Positions 25,580-34,141 are shown, counted from the first letter of the stretch. The stretch: DNA of 64,000 nucleotides from Streptomyces sp. NBC_00271 (GCF_036178845.1 NZ_CP108070.1:186001-250000); one strand, 5' to 3'. Notes: a model not told the origin generated them from the letters alone. Numbers and translations are program-made.

Positions 25580-26434
25580 ATGAATGTCGACCAGTCGGTA
25601 CTGGTTCTCGGAGCGACCGGAGGACAGGGCGGCGCCGTCGTCAGCGCGTTGCTGTCCCGCGGCGCCGCCGTCCGTGGCCTGGTCCGCAACCCTCGATCCA
25701 CTGCGGCCCGCGCCCTGGCCGCCCGCGGCGTCGAGGTGGTGGGCGGGGATCTCATGGACCGCGAGTCCCTGGCCTCAGCCATGCGGGGCGTAGCCGGTGT
25801 GTTCGCGATGACCACGCCCTTCGAGTCAGGACCGGCCGCCGAGATCGCACAGGGCCGGACCATTCTCGCCGCCGCCCGTCATGCTCGTGTGCCACACCTG
25901 GTCTTCAGTTCCGTGGCAGGTGCCGACCAGGACACGGGCGTACCGCACTTCGAGACCAAGGCCGTCATCGAGCGGGAACTGGCCGCAGGCGAGGTGCCCT
26001 ACACGATCCTGGGGCCCACCTACTTCTTCGACAACGCCCTCGGCGGCGAGGACCGGATCCGCCAGGGGGTGCTCGATCTGCCCCTGCCACCGGACCGTCC
26101 GCTGCAGCAACTGGCACGCCCCGATCTGGGCGAGTTCGCTGCCGCCGTCTTCGCCGCGCCCGACGCGTTCGCCGGGCAGCGCATCGAGCTGGCCGGCGAC
26201 GCCCCCACGCCCGATGACATGGCAGCCGCGTTGAGCACGGCAGTCGGTGCGACCGTCCGCCACCACGAAGTACAGCTCGACGAGATCGGCAACGACGACA
26301 TGCGGGCGATGTGGACGTTCCTGCGTGGCCCCGGCTACCGCGTCGACCTGCCGGCGCTGCACGCCGCCCCTCCCCGTCTGCGCTGGACGTCGTTCGCCGA
26401 CTGGGCCGAAAACACCTTCTCAACGACACCATGA
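25580..26434 (+). CDS. NmrA-like NAD(P)-binding protein
   Basis: 284 residues from the ATG at 25580, with GAAAGGAG upstream. The N-terminal Rossmann motif GATGGQGG, then RGLVRNPRS, VGGDLMDRESL and HFETKAVIERELAAG, is typical of NmrA/HSCARG-type atypical SDRs, which sense redox state or reduce quinones and aldehydes. The SDR Tyr is absent, as in the family. No obvious partner. Confidence 0.85.
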   Translation: MNVDQSVLVLGATGGQGGAVVSALLSRGAAVRGLVRNPRSTAARALAARGVEVVGGDLMDRESLASAMRGVAGVFAMTTPFESGPAAEIAQGRTILAAARHARVPHLVFSSVAGADQDTGVPHFETKAVIERELAAGEVPYTILGPTYFFDNALGGEDRIRQGVLDLPLPPDRPLQQLARPDLGEFAAAVFAAPDAFAGQRIELAGDAPTPDDMAAALSTAVGATVRHHEVQLDEIGNDDMRAMWTFLRGPGYRVDLPALHAAPPRLRWTSFADWAENTFSTTP

Positions 26435-26700
26435 CAACGGCCCTGCCGGTCCGCTGAAAGGCGGCGCCACCGTGTGCCGAGCTGGCGGCGTCGAGCCCTC
26501 AGCGCCTCGAACGCCCCGGCCCGGGGTGATCCACGCTCTGCCCGAGGCATGCGGCCGAGTGTGCCCGGGAAGTCCGCCGTGTTGGAGGTGCGCGGTTCCG
26601 GGCGCGCACAGCGGGCCTCCCGGCCACACCGTTCTCCTGCCCCGCTCCCCGCCACCCGCGCACCGGCGCCGGCATTTTTACACAAGAGTCACATGCGGGC
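26435..26700. other. intergenic, no gene
   Basis: No reading frame with a ribosome site or recognisable domain in this stretch. Confidence 0.5.
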
Positions 26701-26736
26701 GGGGCGGCCCCGGACGTTGACGTCCGGGGCCGCCCC
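26701..26736. terminator. strong hairpin, likely bidirectional terminator
   Basis: A perfect 16-bp stem, GGGGCGGCCCCGGACG with its complement, and a TTGA loop. It lies between the convergent NmrA gene and the small hydrophobic protein gene. There is no U-run, as usual in actinomycetes. Confidence 0.8.
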
Positions 26737-26762
26737 GCACCAGGGGGTGGAATTGCTGTTCG

Positions 26763-26933
26763 CTACCAGCGGTACCAACGGCCACGGCCGCCGCCGGTTC
26801 CGGCGGAACGCATGACGAAACCGAGCAGCCACACGGCCAGCACGATCACGGCCACGATCCACAGAGCCTTCAGCGCGAAACCGGCACCGAAGAGAACCAG
26901 CGCAAGCAGAAGAACGAGAAGCAGGGGAACCAT
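26763..26933 (-). CDS. small hydrophobic membrane protein
   Basis: 56 residues from the ATG at 26933 with GGAGG nine bases upstream. Two membrane segments (VPLLLVLLLALVLFGAGF and LWIVAVIVLAVWLLGFV) and a basic tail, GGGRGRWYRW. Short proteins with this end are widespread in Streptomyces; their function is not known. Followed by a strong terminator. Confidence 0.75.
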   Translation of the reverse strand: MVPLLLVLLLALVLFGAGFALKALWIVAVIVLAVWLLGFVMRSAGTGGGRGRWYRW

Positions 26934-27100
26934 AGTTATCAACCTCCGATGCAGCGAGTTCCCCGGCAACACACCGCCATGCACCCGAAATTTATGGGTT
27001 TCTTATCCTTCGGTGCGGGAATGCGGTACCGCTCCTGGCACTTCACCCGTCCGGCAGGCAGGCCTGTGGACCTGCGGGTCAGGCTGCGAAGCCGATGGTG

Positions 27101-27260
27101 TTGACGCCTCCCCCGGCTAAAGCAGGGGGATTCCTAGCTCACGTCGCCTGCCCCCCGGCGGGGGTGCAGGTCTTGCACGATCAGCACTAGCCGGGTTGCA
27201 GACCAGCCCGGACCAGCATCACGCGGGCGGAGTTCTTGTCCCGAGGGCTCACGACTCCGC
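27101..27260 (-). ncRNA. predicted omega (reRNA) guide RNA and right end of TnpB element 1
   Basis: The minus strand downstream of tnpB ends in a hairpin (TCCCCC at 27109-27114 with GGGGGA at 27125-27130) and the right-end tail GTCAA at 27101, as in IS605/IS1341 elements. By analogy with known TnpB loci, the RNA would start inside the 3' part of tnpB and read into the flank. The guide would begin CACCATCGGCTTCGCAGCCT (27100 down to 27081). The 5' boundary is a guess. Confidence 0.55.
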
Positions 27261-28344
27261 ACGCGGTGCAGGTATACGTCCTTTCGGAAAGAGGCAGTGC
27301 GTGCTTGGTTCTCGCTCCGCACTGCGCACAGTCCATCGTGGTGCGCGCGGGGTGTACCAGATGCACGGTCCGGCCGTGCTTGCGGGCCATCTCGACCAAC
27401 GCGGCCTTCGTCGCTCCGATCGCGGCGTCAGCGGCCTTGCGGGCCATGGTCGACTTCGCGAGGAACTTGGGGCGGAAGTCCTCGACCGCCACAGCGTCAT
27501 GGTCGCGGACGACCTTCTTGGCCCACTTGCGGGCAGCGTCCTGACGCTGCCGTGCCACCTTCTTGTGCAGCTTCGCGGCCTGGGCCTGCGCGGTGCGGTA
27601 GCCCTTCGAGGCAGCCCTGCCCTCCGGGGGACGACGGCGGGACATCATCCGCTGGTAGCGGGCGAGGCGCTGGGCGGCGTTCTTCCCGTGCTGGGGGTGG
27701 GGAAGGTCGTGCTCGTCGCTGGTGGTGGTCGCGGTCTCCTTGACACCCCAGTCGATACCGATCACTGCGCCGGTCTCCGGCAGGGCCCCGGTCACGGCCG
27801 GGACGACAAAGGACGCGTACCACGCTCCGGTGCCCTCGCGGTACACGCGGACGCTGGACGGAGGTTCGGGCAGGTCCCGCGACCACACCACCGTCACCGC
27901 GATGCCCCCGGCCAGGTGCAGACGACCGTTTTTGAGACGGAAGCCACGCCGGGTGTAATTCAGGCTGGGGGCGTCCTGGTGCTTTTTCTTGTACCGGGGC
28001 ATACCGGCCCGCTGCCGCATCGGCAACCGGGCCTTGATGTCCTTGAGTGCTTTGGCCCGGGACTTCGCGAAGTCGCGTATCAACTGCTGCTGAGGAACCG
28101 AGGAGCCTTCACGCAGCCACAACATTGCGGTGCGGGCCTGCGTCAGCATCTTGTCCAGCCGTGCCGGACCGCACTTCTCCCCGTCCCGGTGGGCTTTCTT
28201 CGACCAGGCGGAGCATTCGTTCCACAACCACCTACAGCGCGACCACTCCGCCTCCAGAGCCGTGCGGGCGCCAGAAGAGACACGCAGGCGATAGGTGGAG
28301 CGGGCGTGCCCGTCACCTTCCGATTCCTGCGTAATCGCCGTCAT
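27187..28344 (-). CDS. tnpB: TnpB, RNA-guided nuclease of an IS605/IS1341-type element (element 1)
   Basis: 385 residues, intact. Catalytic RuvC residues are visible: Asp198 in GIDWG, Glu288 in AVEDF and Asp369 in RDKNSA. The zinc finger is Cys339, 342, 359 and 362. N-terminal WED/REC-like part has LRVSSGARTALEAEW and SSVPQQQLIRDF. It is very similar to element 3 at 61963 and only distantly like element 2. There is no tnpA beside it. Unlike elements 2 and 3, its divergent RHH gene is lost, with only the left-end tail remaining upstream. Confidence 0.9.
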   Translation of the reverse strand: MTAITQESEGDGHARSTYRLRVSSGARTALEAEWSRCRWLWNECSAWSKKAHRDGEKCGPARLDKMLTQARTAMLWLREGSSVPQQQLIRDFAKSRAKALKDIKARLPMRQRAGMPRYKKKHQDAPSLNYTRRGFRLKNGRLHLAGGIAVTVVWSRDLPEPPSSVRVYREGTGAWYASFVVPAVTGALPETGAVIGIDWGVKETATTTSDEHDLPHPQHGKNAAQRLARYQRMMSRRRPPEGRAASKGYRTAQAQAAKLHKKVARQRQDAARKWAKKVVRDHDAVAVEDFRPKFLAKSTMARKAADAAIGATKAALVEMARKHGRTVHLVHPARTTMDCAQCGARTKHALPLSERTYTCTACGVVSPRDKNSARVMLVRAGLQPG

Positions 28345-28375
28345 GACGTCAACCTATCCGGGACGACTGACAGTT

Positions 28376-28535
28376 GAGAGCTCCCGACCGGTGAGGACAG
28401 CCTCACCGCCGTTGCGGGTGGGCACCGAATCGCCCTGCCGGCGATTCGGCCACCTCTGCCCTGCCCCGCAGGAGCCCGATTCCTCCCCGCCCTAAAAGAC
28501 GGAGCACCCTCGGAGCAACTCGGTGAGCCGAGGAC
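28376..28535. mobile_element. left end of TnpB element 1, with remnant of an RHH gene tail
   Basis: From 28410 this matches the 3' end of the RHH gene and left end of element 3 (63316-63430). It includes a perfect 10-bp hairpin, CCGAATCGCC at 28425-28434 and GGCGATTCGG at 28440-28449, and the ATTCCTCCCCG-CCCTAAAAGAC motif near the outer edge. The hairpin stem differs from element 3 by one compensatory pair. The N-terminal coding part of the RHH gene is missing here. Confidence 0.65.
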
Positions 28536-28545
28536 AATCGTCGCC

Positions 28546-29280
28546 ATGAGTGACGGTACGGGTGATGCCGAGAGCCGCCTGGCGCGGATCGAGCGGCTGC
28601 TGGAGAGCGGTGAGCGTGAGGTGGTGCCCGCGTGGCGGCGGGCGACGCGGGGTGAGCCGCGCTGGGCGGTGACCGCGGTGATCCTGGTGGCGGTCGCTCT
28701 GCAGTGGATGCTGCCGCACCGGCTCGCCTTCCATCCGTACTGGGCTTTGCCGGCCCTGGAGTTGGTGCTGCTGGCCGGTCTGATCGCGGCCAATCCCCGG
28801 CGGGTCGAACCCCGCACCCGGTGGCTGCGGTGGTGGGGGCTGGCTCTGACCGGTGTGATCAGTCTGGCCAACGGCTGGTCGGCGGTCCGGCTGGTGGCGG
28901 GTCTGGTCAACGGCACCGCGGCGACGGAGGCCGGGCCGCTGCTGCTGAGCGGCGGCGGTATCTGGCTGACGAACGTCATCGTGTTCGCCCTGTGGTACTG
29001 GGAGTGGGACCGCGGCGGGCCGATGGCGCGGGTCCGCGGCCAGAGTCAGTACGCCGACTTCCTCTTCGTACAGATGCAGAGCCCGCAGACCGCGCCGCCG
29101 GACTGGGAGCCGGCGTTTCTGGACTACCTGTATCTGTCGTTCACCAACTCCACCGCCTTCAGCCCGACCGATGTGATGCCGCTGTCGCGGTGGGCCAAGA
29201 TGCTGATGATGCTGCAGTCCTCGGTCTCCTTGGTGACGGTGGTGCTGGTGGTCGCCCGGGCCGTCAACATTCTCAAATGA
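28546..29280 (+). CDS. multi-pass membrane protein, DUF1345-like / ion-channel-like
   Basis: 244 residues from the ATG at 28546. Membrane segments at about 40-58, 65-83, 97-118, 131-150 and 214-240. Between the last two is a pore-loop-like stretch, YLSFTNSTAFSPTDVMPLSR, which aligns in layout with the TVGYGD filter of potassium channels but lacks the GYG. This suggests the DUF1345-type membrane proteins. The gene begins just outside the left end of TnpB element 1. Confidence 0.7.
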   Translation: MSDGTGDAESRLARIERLLESGEREVVPAWRRATRGEPRWAVTAVILVAVALQWMLPHRLAFHPYWALPALELVLLAGLIAANPRRVEPRTRWLRWWGLALTGVISLANGWSAVRLVAGLVNGTAATEAGPLLLSGGGIWLTNVIVFALWYWEWDRGGPMARVRGQSQYADFLFVQMQSPQTAPPDWEPAFLDYLYLSFTNSTAFSPTDVMPLSRWAKMLMMLQSSVSLVTVVLVVARAVNILK

Positions 29281-29590
29281 CCAGGCCGCGTGGCCGCGTG
29301 CGGGCGGGTGATGGCGGGTGTGTGTGCCGTGCGGGGGCAGGCGCGCCGTGGTTCGGGTCGATCCGGGCACGCCACGGGTGACCGCTTTAGGCGGATAAGC
29401 GGAACAGCCGCCGATTCAGCGTCGGCAACACCGGCCTGGAGCGGTCCCCCGTCACGATCACGTTCGTCCGCATCGGCCAGGGCCTGCCGTCACCTTCCCG
29501 CCGTGCGCCCGCACAGGGCGGACGGGGACCGCCCTGTGGCCGCTGACATGAGCTGCCGGCGGACGAGCCGGTCCGCGCCACGCACCGGGG
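29281..29590. other. intergenic between convergent genes, no gene
   Basis: 310 bases with no credible frame. Contains short inverted repeats around 29386-29410 but no clear terminator. Confidence 0.45.
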
Positions 29591-30514
29591 TCAGTTCATC
29601 TGTCGGCGGGCCTGCTTCACCTCGCGGTCGACGGCCCAGGCGTCGGCGACCGGCCCGAGGTGGCCGAGCTTGTCGGGATTGATCACCGTGCGGATGGTCT
29701 GGATCTGCCCGTCGAGCACGTCGAGGGCCAGGGTGTGGAGCACCTTGCCGTCCCGGTCCCGGAAGATCGCGCCGGGCTGGCCGTTGACCTCGTGCGGCTC
29801 GAACGTCACGTCGATCCGGCTCATCAAGGGGAAGACCGTGCCCAGCACCCGGGCCACGTTCTGCGCGCCCATGACGGCCTTGGCCAGCTGCGGGGCCTTG
29901 CCGCCACCGTCCCCGACCAGTTGTACGTCGGCGGCCAGCAGATCCCGCAGCCCGTCCACATCGCCGCTCTTCAGCGCGTCGAAGAACCGCGTCGCCAGCT
30001 CGTGCCGCTCCTGCCGGTCCGCTTCGAACCGCGGCCGCCCGGCCTCCATGTGTCGCCGCGCCCGCACCAGCAGCTGCCGGCACGCCACCGCCGAACGCCC
30101 CACCGCCGCGGCGACCTCGTCGAACTCGAAGGCGAAGACCTCCCGCAGCACGAACACCGCCCGCTCCAGCGGGCTGAGCCGCTCCAGCAGCAACAGCGCC
30201 GCCATCGACACCGAGTCGGCCAGCTCCACCGCCCGTGCCGGATCCTGGTACGGATCGCTCAGCAGCGGCTCGGGAAACCACGGGCCCACGTACTCCTCCC
30301 GCCGCACCCGTGCGGAACGCAGCACATCGATGGAGATCCGTGTCACCGCGGCCGACAGGAAAGCCTTGGTCGACGTGGGCCGGGTCGACGAGCCGTCAAA
30401 ACGCAGCCATGTCTCCTGCACCGCGTCCTCGGCCTCGCCCACGCTGCCCAGAATCCGGTAGGCGATCGAAAACAGCAGCGGCCGCAGCTCCTCGAACTCC
30501 TCGACCTTGCTCAC
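29591..30514 (-). CDS. sigJ: ECF sigma factor, ECF41 (SigJ) type
   Basis: 307 residues from GTG at 30514 (GGGAAGGGGG upstream). Sigma region 2 (RPLLFSIAYRILGSVGEAED) and region 4 (LSPLERAVFVLREVFAFEFD) are followed by a C-terminal SnoaL-like domain that in ECF41 factors replaces a separate anti-sigma factor. The ECF41 marks are present: WFPEPLL in the linker, DGGGK and NPDKL in the C-terminal domain. The partner gene for ECF41, a carboxymuconolactone-decarboxylase-like protein, lies 51 bp upstream on the same strand. Confidence 0.9.
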   Translation of the reverse strand: MSKVEEFEELRPLLFSIAYRILGSVGEAEDAVQETWLRFDGSSTRPTSTKAFLSAAVTRISIDVLRSARVRREEYVGPWFPEPLLSDPYQDPARAVELADSVSMAALLLLERLSPLERAVFVLREVFAFEFDEVAAAVGRSAVACRQLLVRARRHMEAGRPRFEADRQERHELATRFFDALKSGDVDGLRDLLAADVQLVGDGGGKAPQLAKAVMGAQNVARVLGTVFPLMSRIDVTFEPHEVNGQPGAIFRDRDGKVLHTLALDVLDGQIQTIRTVINPDKLGHLGPVADAWAVDREVKQARRQMN

Positions 30515-30565
30515 GCCGAGCCCCCTTCCCTCGAACGCCCGCCCCCGACATCTCCCCTCCACCTC

Positions 30566-31039
30566 TCAATGGAACTGCCCCGCCTCGTAGTTGCCGGCCG
30601 GCTGCCGGGTGATGATGTTCAGCCGGTTCACCGCGTTCATGAAGGAGACCAGGACCACCAGGGCGGTGAGCTGGTCCTCGTCATAGTGCTTGGCAGCATG
30701 CGCCCACACCTCGTCGCCGACCCCACGGGCCGCGTCCGCGATGCGGGTCCCCTCCTCCGCCAGCTCCAGCGCGGCACGCTCGGCCTCGGTGAAGACCGTG
30801 GCCTCACGCCACACCGCGACCAGGTTGAGGCGCACCGAGGTCTCGCCGGCAGCGGCGGCCTCCTTGGTGTGCATGTCGATGCAGGCGGCGCATCCGTTGA
30901 TCTGGCTCACGCGCAGTGCCACCAGCTCCTGCGTCGCGGCCGGCAGCGGCGAGTCCTTGAGCGCCTTGCCTGCCGACATGAAGTATTTGAGGGCCTTTCC
31001 GGCGGTCGGGTCGGCGAAGTAGTTCAGTCGCGCGTCCAT
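30566..31039 (-). CDS. carboxymuconolactone decarboxylase / AhpD-like protein
   Basis: 157 residues from the ATG at 31039. It has the AhpD/CMD redox motif CAACIDMH and helices such as LPAATQELVALRVSQING. Proteins of this type are the usual target and neighbour of ECF41 sigma factors; they probably act as thiol-dependent peroxide or quinone reductases. Expected to be transcribed by the adjacent SigJ-like factor. Confidence 0.85.
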   Translation of the reverse strand: MDARLNYFADPTAGKALKYFMSAGKALKDSPLPAATQELVALRVSQINGCAACIDMHTKEAAAAGETSVRLNLVAVWREATVFTEAERAALELAEEGTRIADAARGVGDEVWAHAAKHYDEDQLTALVVLVSFMNAVNRLNIITRQPAGNYEAGQFH

Positions 31040-31253
31040 GCTGTGCTCCTCTGGGGCCGTCCGTGGCTACATCCCCTGAGACGAGGTAGCCCGGCCTCCT
31101 GTGACGCGGCGCGATGTGACCCGCGTCTCCTCTCCGCCGGCCGCCCGTCAACCGCCGGAACGCTCGCCATCCGCAGGGGTTCCGGGTGGGGGCGCCCGGT
31201 CTTTCAGGGCCGGGGTGAATGCCCGCTCCCGCGTATCGGGGCAGAGGCAGTCG

Positions 31254-31406
31254 CTACGCCCCCTGGGCGGAGGGGCGTTCATCATCCGCGACAGCGCGGC
31301 GTACGAGCGATACAAGCCATGAGTTCAGGGAGCGGTCGTCAGCGTCGGCGGCGGCCTTGGCCTGCTCGTGCAGATCGTCAGGGAGTCTCAGGTTCACATG
31401 CTTCAT
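31254..31406 (-). CDS. ribbon-helix-helix (Arc/CopG-type) DNA-binding protein, divergent from tnpB
   Basis: 50 residues from the ATG at 31406: MKHVNLRLPDDLHEQAKAAA then DADDRSLNSWLVSLVRRAV. The N-terminal beta strand NLRLP and two helices with RSLNSWL are a classic RHH dimer fold. The start codon lies inside one arm of a perfect 12-bp palindrome whose other arm holds the tnpB start. RHH proteins bind such palindromes as dimers of dimers, so it probably represses itself and tnpB. Confidence 0.8.
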   Translation of the reverse strand: MKHVNLRLPDDLHEQAKAAADADDRSLNSWLVSLVRRAVADDERPSAQGA

Positions 31407-31437
31407 GGGACCATTATTGAGCTAAAATGGTCCCATG
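31404..31437. promoter_or_regulatory. perfect 12-bp palindrome covering both start codons of RHH and tnpB
   Basis: Left arm CATGGGACCATT (31404-31415) and right arm AATGGTCCCATG (31426-31437) with a 10-base spacer. The first three bases are the complement of the RHH ATG; the last three are the tnpB ATG. A bound protein would block both initiation sites, and the spacer leaves no room for separate promoters. Confidence 0.75.
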
Positions 31438-32725
31438 TCACGTTTCCGTATGTACCCGACGCCGCAGCAGGAGCAGCAGATGCTCCTGCACTGCGCGCAT
31501 GCCCGGTACGTGTGGAACCTCGCCGTCGAACAGCACTCGCACTGGTACCGGGGCCGCAAGGCCGCGCCGGGCTTCGCCGGGCAGTGCAGGCAACTCACCG
31601 AAGCCCGGCGCGACAACGAGTGGCTCGGCAGCGGGAACGCGGACGTTCAGCAGCAAGCGCTGAAAGACTTCGCCCAGGCCAAGAACGCCAGGTTCACCTC
31701 CGGGTTCGGTGAGCCGACCTGGCGTAAGAAGTACCGGCACGAGGGATTCCGCGTCATCGGCACCGACCGGGTCCCGGAGTTCGCCACTGACGGTGGCCCG
31801 AAGCTGAGCGCGAAGACCGGCAGGCAGGTCATGGGCCGGTCCGTGGTGGTGCACAAGCTCAACCGCCGGTGGGCTCAGGTCAAGGTGCCCGGCTGCGGCT
31901 GGGTCCGCTTCCGGCTCACCCGGTCCGAACTGCCCGCGGCGAAGACTTTCCGTGTCACCTTGCGCAACGGCCAGTGGCACGTGGCGTTCGCGGTCATCCC
32001 CGCACCGGCCGAGGCACCCGGTACGGACGAGGTCATCGGTATCGACCGGGGCGTGAAGATCACGGCCGCCCTTTCGGACGGGCGGAAGCTGAACTGCCCG
32101 CAGCTCACCGTGAAGGAGCGCGCTCAGGTCCGCAAACACCCGCGACGTGCCGCACGCGCCCCGAAGGGAAGCGAGCAGAAGACCGCCGAGTACGCCAAGG
32201 TGGCCAGGCTCAAAGCCCGTGAAGCCGGCCGGCGCAAGGACTGGTGCGAGAAGACCAGCACGATGCTGGCCCGCACCTACGGCCTGGTGCGGTTCGAGAA
32301 GCTGAACATCAAGAACATGACCCGCTCGGCCAGGGGAACCGCCGGGCAGCCCGGCAGGCAGGTCAAGCAGAAAGCCGGACTGAACCGGGCGATCCTCGCG
32401 CAGGGCTGGGGCCTGCTGCGGCAGCGCACCGAACACAAGGCCCCCCGGCCGGGTCGAAGACGTCCCCGCCCCCTACACCTCCCTGCGTTGCTCCGCCTGC
32501 GGATGGATCGACAAGAACTCGCGCAAGAGCCAAGCCGAGTTCGTCTGCTCCTTCTGCGGCTTCACCTGCAACGCAGATACCAACGCAGCAACCAACGTCG
32601 CGGCAGGACAGGGCGGGATTCCCCGCCCCCGGCGATCAGCCGGTGCCGGAGGGATGACAACGGCCACCAGCCGTTCGAGCATCCGTGAACCTCAACCCAC
32701 CCGGGTTGGAATCCCCCTCTTTTAA
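31435..32725 (+). pseudogene. tnpB: TnpB of element 2, frameshifted in a run of six C
   Basis: From the ATG at 31435 the protein carries RuvC Asp204 (GIDRG) and Glu288 (VRFEKLN). At 32441-32446 a C6 run shifts the frame; with one C removed the protein continues GRVEDVPAPYTSLRCSACGW, IDKNSRKSQAEFVCSFCGF and NADTNAATN, giving the zinc finger and the last RuvC Asp. The corrected frame ends at 32725, inside the right-end hairpin. Unshifted, it runs to 32688 with a nonsense tail. It could be inactivated, misread, or use slippage. It is a distinct TnpB lineage from elements 1 and 3. Confidence 0.8.
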
Positions 32726-32748
32726 TAATAAGAGGGGGAGGATGTCAA
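32560..32748 (+). ncRNA. predicted omega guide RNA and right end of TnpB element 2
   Basis: Ends in a perfect 9-bp hairpin, CCCCCTCTT and AAGAGGGGG around an AT loop, then GTCAA at 32748. The guide would start CACGACCTTGATGTTGCGGG (32749-32768). The 5' limit is a guess by analogy with TnpB loci. Confidence 0.5.
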
Positions 32749-33014
32749 CACGACCTTGATGTTGCGGGCGGTCCGGTGTTCCCGGGCACGACGGCGACCG
32801 GCAGGACGAAGGCGCCGTTCTCGGCCTTCGCGCCCTCGTCGGCGTTGTACATGACGAACGTCCCGGGGGCCTCGAACCGCAGCCCGGTCTCACCGGACCC
32901 GGCGGCGACGGCGAACCCGGCGGGTGTGGCGGCCGTGAGGAGAAGTGCGGCGAGGAGTGCGACGAGGGCTCCCCGCCACCTGCCCTTTTGTGGGCGCGCG
33001 GTCCGTATCGGCAT
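32745..33014 (-). pseudogene. secreted protein truncated by TnpB element 2
   Basis: The ATG at 33014 starts a protein with a Sec signal (ALVALLAALLLTAATPAGF, cleaved near AVAAG). The mature part, TGLRFEAPGTFVMYNADEG, then AFVLPVAVVPGN, is cut after about 75 residues at the right end of the element; the frame reads a few more codons and stops in element sequence. The missing 3' part is not recognised beyond the left end of the element. Confidence 0.65.
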
Positions 33015-33256
33015 GCGGGGCACTATGCCATCGGCCTCCGGCGTCCCCTCAACACGGCCCGGGGCGCATGGACTTGGCGAACCTGCTTGGCAAACGGGCC
33101 CGGCGGACGGGCCTGGCGGGGGCAAAGGCGCTGGACAGGAGCGGGCGGGGTCTGGTCCCGGCCGCGTGGTTCAGGGGCTTGTCGCTGCCCCTGTCACCTG
33201 GTCTTCTGTACGCCGGGTGATCCGTGACGCGTGTTCGCCCGCCGGCTGCAGGCGGA
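33015..33256. other. intergenic, no gene
   Basis: Frames here are low-quality and have no recognisable domain. Confidence 0.4.
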
Positions 33257-33290
33257 ACCGGGCACCGGGCACCGGGCACCGGGCACCGGG
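33257..33290. repeat. 7-bp tandem repeat
   Basis: ACCGGGC repeated almost five times in a row, about 30 bases before the maleylpyruvate-isomerase-like gene. Confidence 0.85.
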
Positions 33291-33319
33291 ACGGGAACGA
33301 AAAGTGGGGATGAGGCGGC

Positions 33320-34141
33320 GTGGAACCAGTGGCGGGACCGGACGTACGGGGTGCGGTGCCCGAGGGGCTCGGTGCGGCGATACGGGATACGGCCGAGGAG
33401 ATCGCCGCACTGCTGCGGGCGGGCGCCGGCATGGAACGCCGGGTGCCGCAGTCGCAGTGGAGCGTCGGGGAGGCGGCCGCGCATCTGGCACTGGCCAACG
33501 AGCTGATGGCGGACATCGCGGCGGGCCGTGCGCGCAGCTACGGGGACGGCACGGCGCAGAGTCTCGCCGCGGCCAACGAGCAGGCGCTCGCCGCGTTCGG
33601 TGAGCGCGGGGCCGAGCCGCTGGCCGGGATGATCGTGGAGCAGGCCGGTGCGTGTCTGAAGGCGCTGGAGGAGCGGAGCGCGGAGGGGACGGTGGTCACT
33701 CCGCTGGGCCCGATGGGACCGGATGTGCTGGGGTCGTATCTGCTCACGCACATGCTGGGACACGGTTACGATCTCGCCCGTGCGCTGGGGCGTGCGCACA
33801 TGATCGACCGGGAGCGGGTACGGCTGACGCTGCCGTTCTTGATGACGGTGATGCCACGGGTGACCGACACGGCCCGCACGGCCGGGCTGAGCGCCTGCTA
33901 TGCGATCCGCCTGTGGGGTGGCGGCCGGTTCGGTGTGCGGGTGGCCGGCGGTGCGGTGTCGGTCGGTGAGCGGCTGCCGGGGCGTACGGACTGCACCATC
34001 CTCATCGAGCCGGTCACGTTTCTCCTGATGGCGCTCGGGCGCCAAGGCCAGTGGGGTCCCCTCGCTCAGGGCCGCATCCTGGTCGGGGGGCGCAAGCCCT
34101 GGCTCGCTCCGCGTTTCCCGGCTCTGTTCAAGGCGCCCTGA
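33320..34141 (+). CDS. maleylpyruvate-isomerase-N-domain (DinB-like) protein
   Basis: 273 residues from GTG near 33320. The N-terminal helical bundle (QSQWSVGEAAAHLALANELM, then HMLGHGYDLARALGR) has the His pattern of mycothiol-dependent isomerases. The C-terminal part (GVRVAGGAVSVGERLPGR and CTILIEPVTFLLMALGRQGQ) resembles the SCP2-like domain found in the same proteins. They are thought to use mycothiol as cofactor. The substrate is not evident from neighbours. Confidence 0.75.
   Translation: MEPVAGPDVRGAVPEGLGAAIRDTAEEIAALLRAGAGMERRVPQSQWSVGEAAAHLALANELMADIAAGRARSYGDGTAQSLAAANEQALAAFGERGAEPLAGMIVEQAGACLKALEERSAEGTVVTPLGPMGPDVLGSYLLTHMLGHGYDLARALGRAHMIDRERVRLTLPFLMTVMPRVTDTARTAGLSACYAIRLWGGGRFGVRVAGGAVSVGERLPGRTDCTILIEPVTFLLMALGRQGQWGPLAQGRILVGGRKPWLAPRFPALFKAP

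Larger units (their letters stand above)
31165..32748 (+). mobile_element. TnpB element 2 (RHH + frameshifted tnpB), IS605/IS1341-type
   Basis: Left end on the minus strand reads ATTCACCCCGGCCCTGAAAG near 31190-31215, like the ATTCCTCCCCGGCCTGAAGA of element 3. The right end is a 9-bp hairpin (32713-32738) and the tail GTCAA at 32744-32748. Inside are a divergent RHH gene and tnpB. The element abuts the broken 3' end of a secreted-protein gene. The outer left boundary is uncertain by some 20 bases. Confidence 0.65.
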
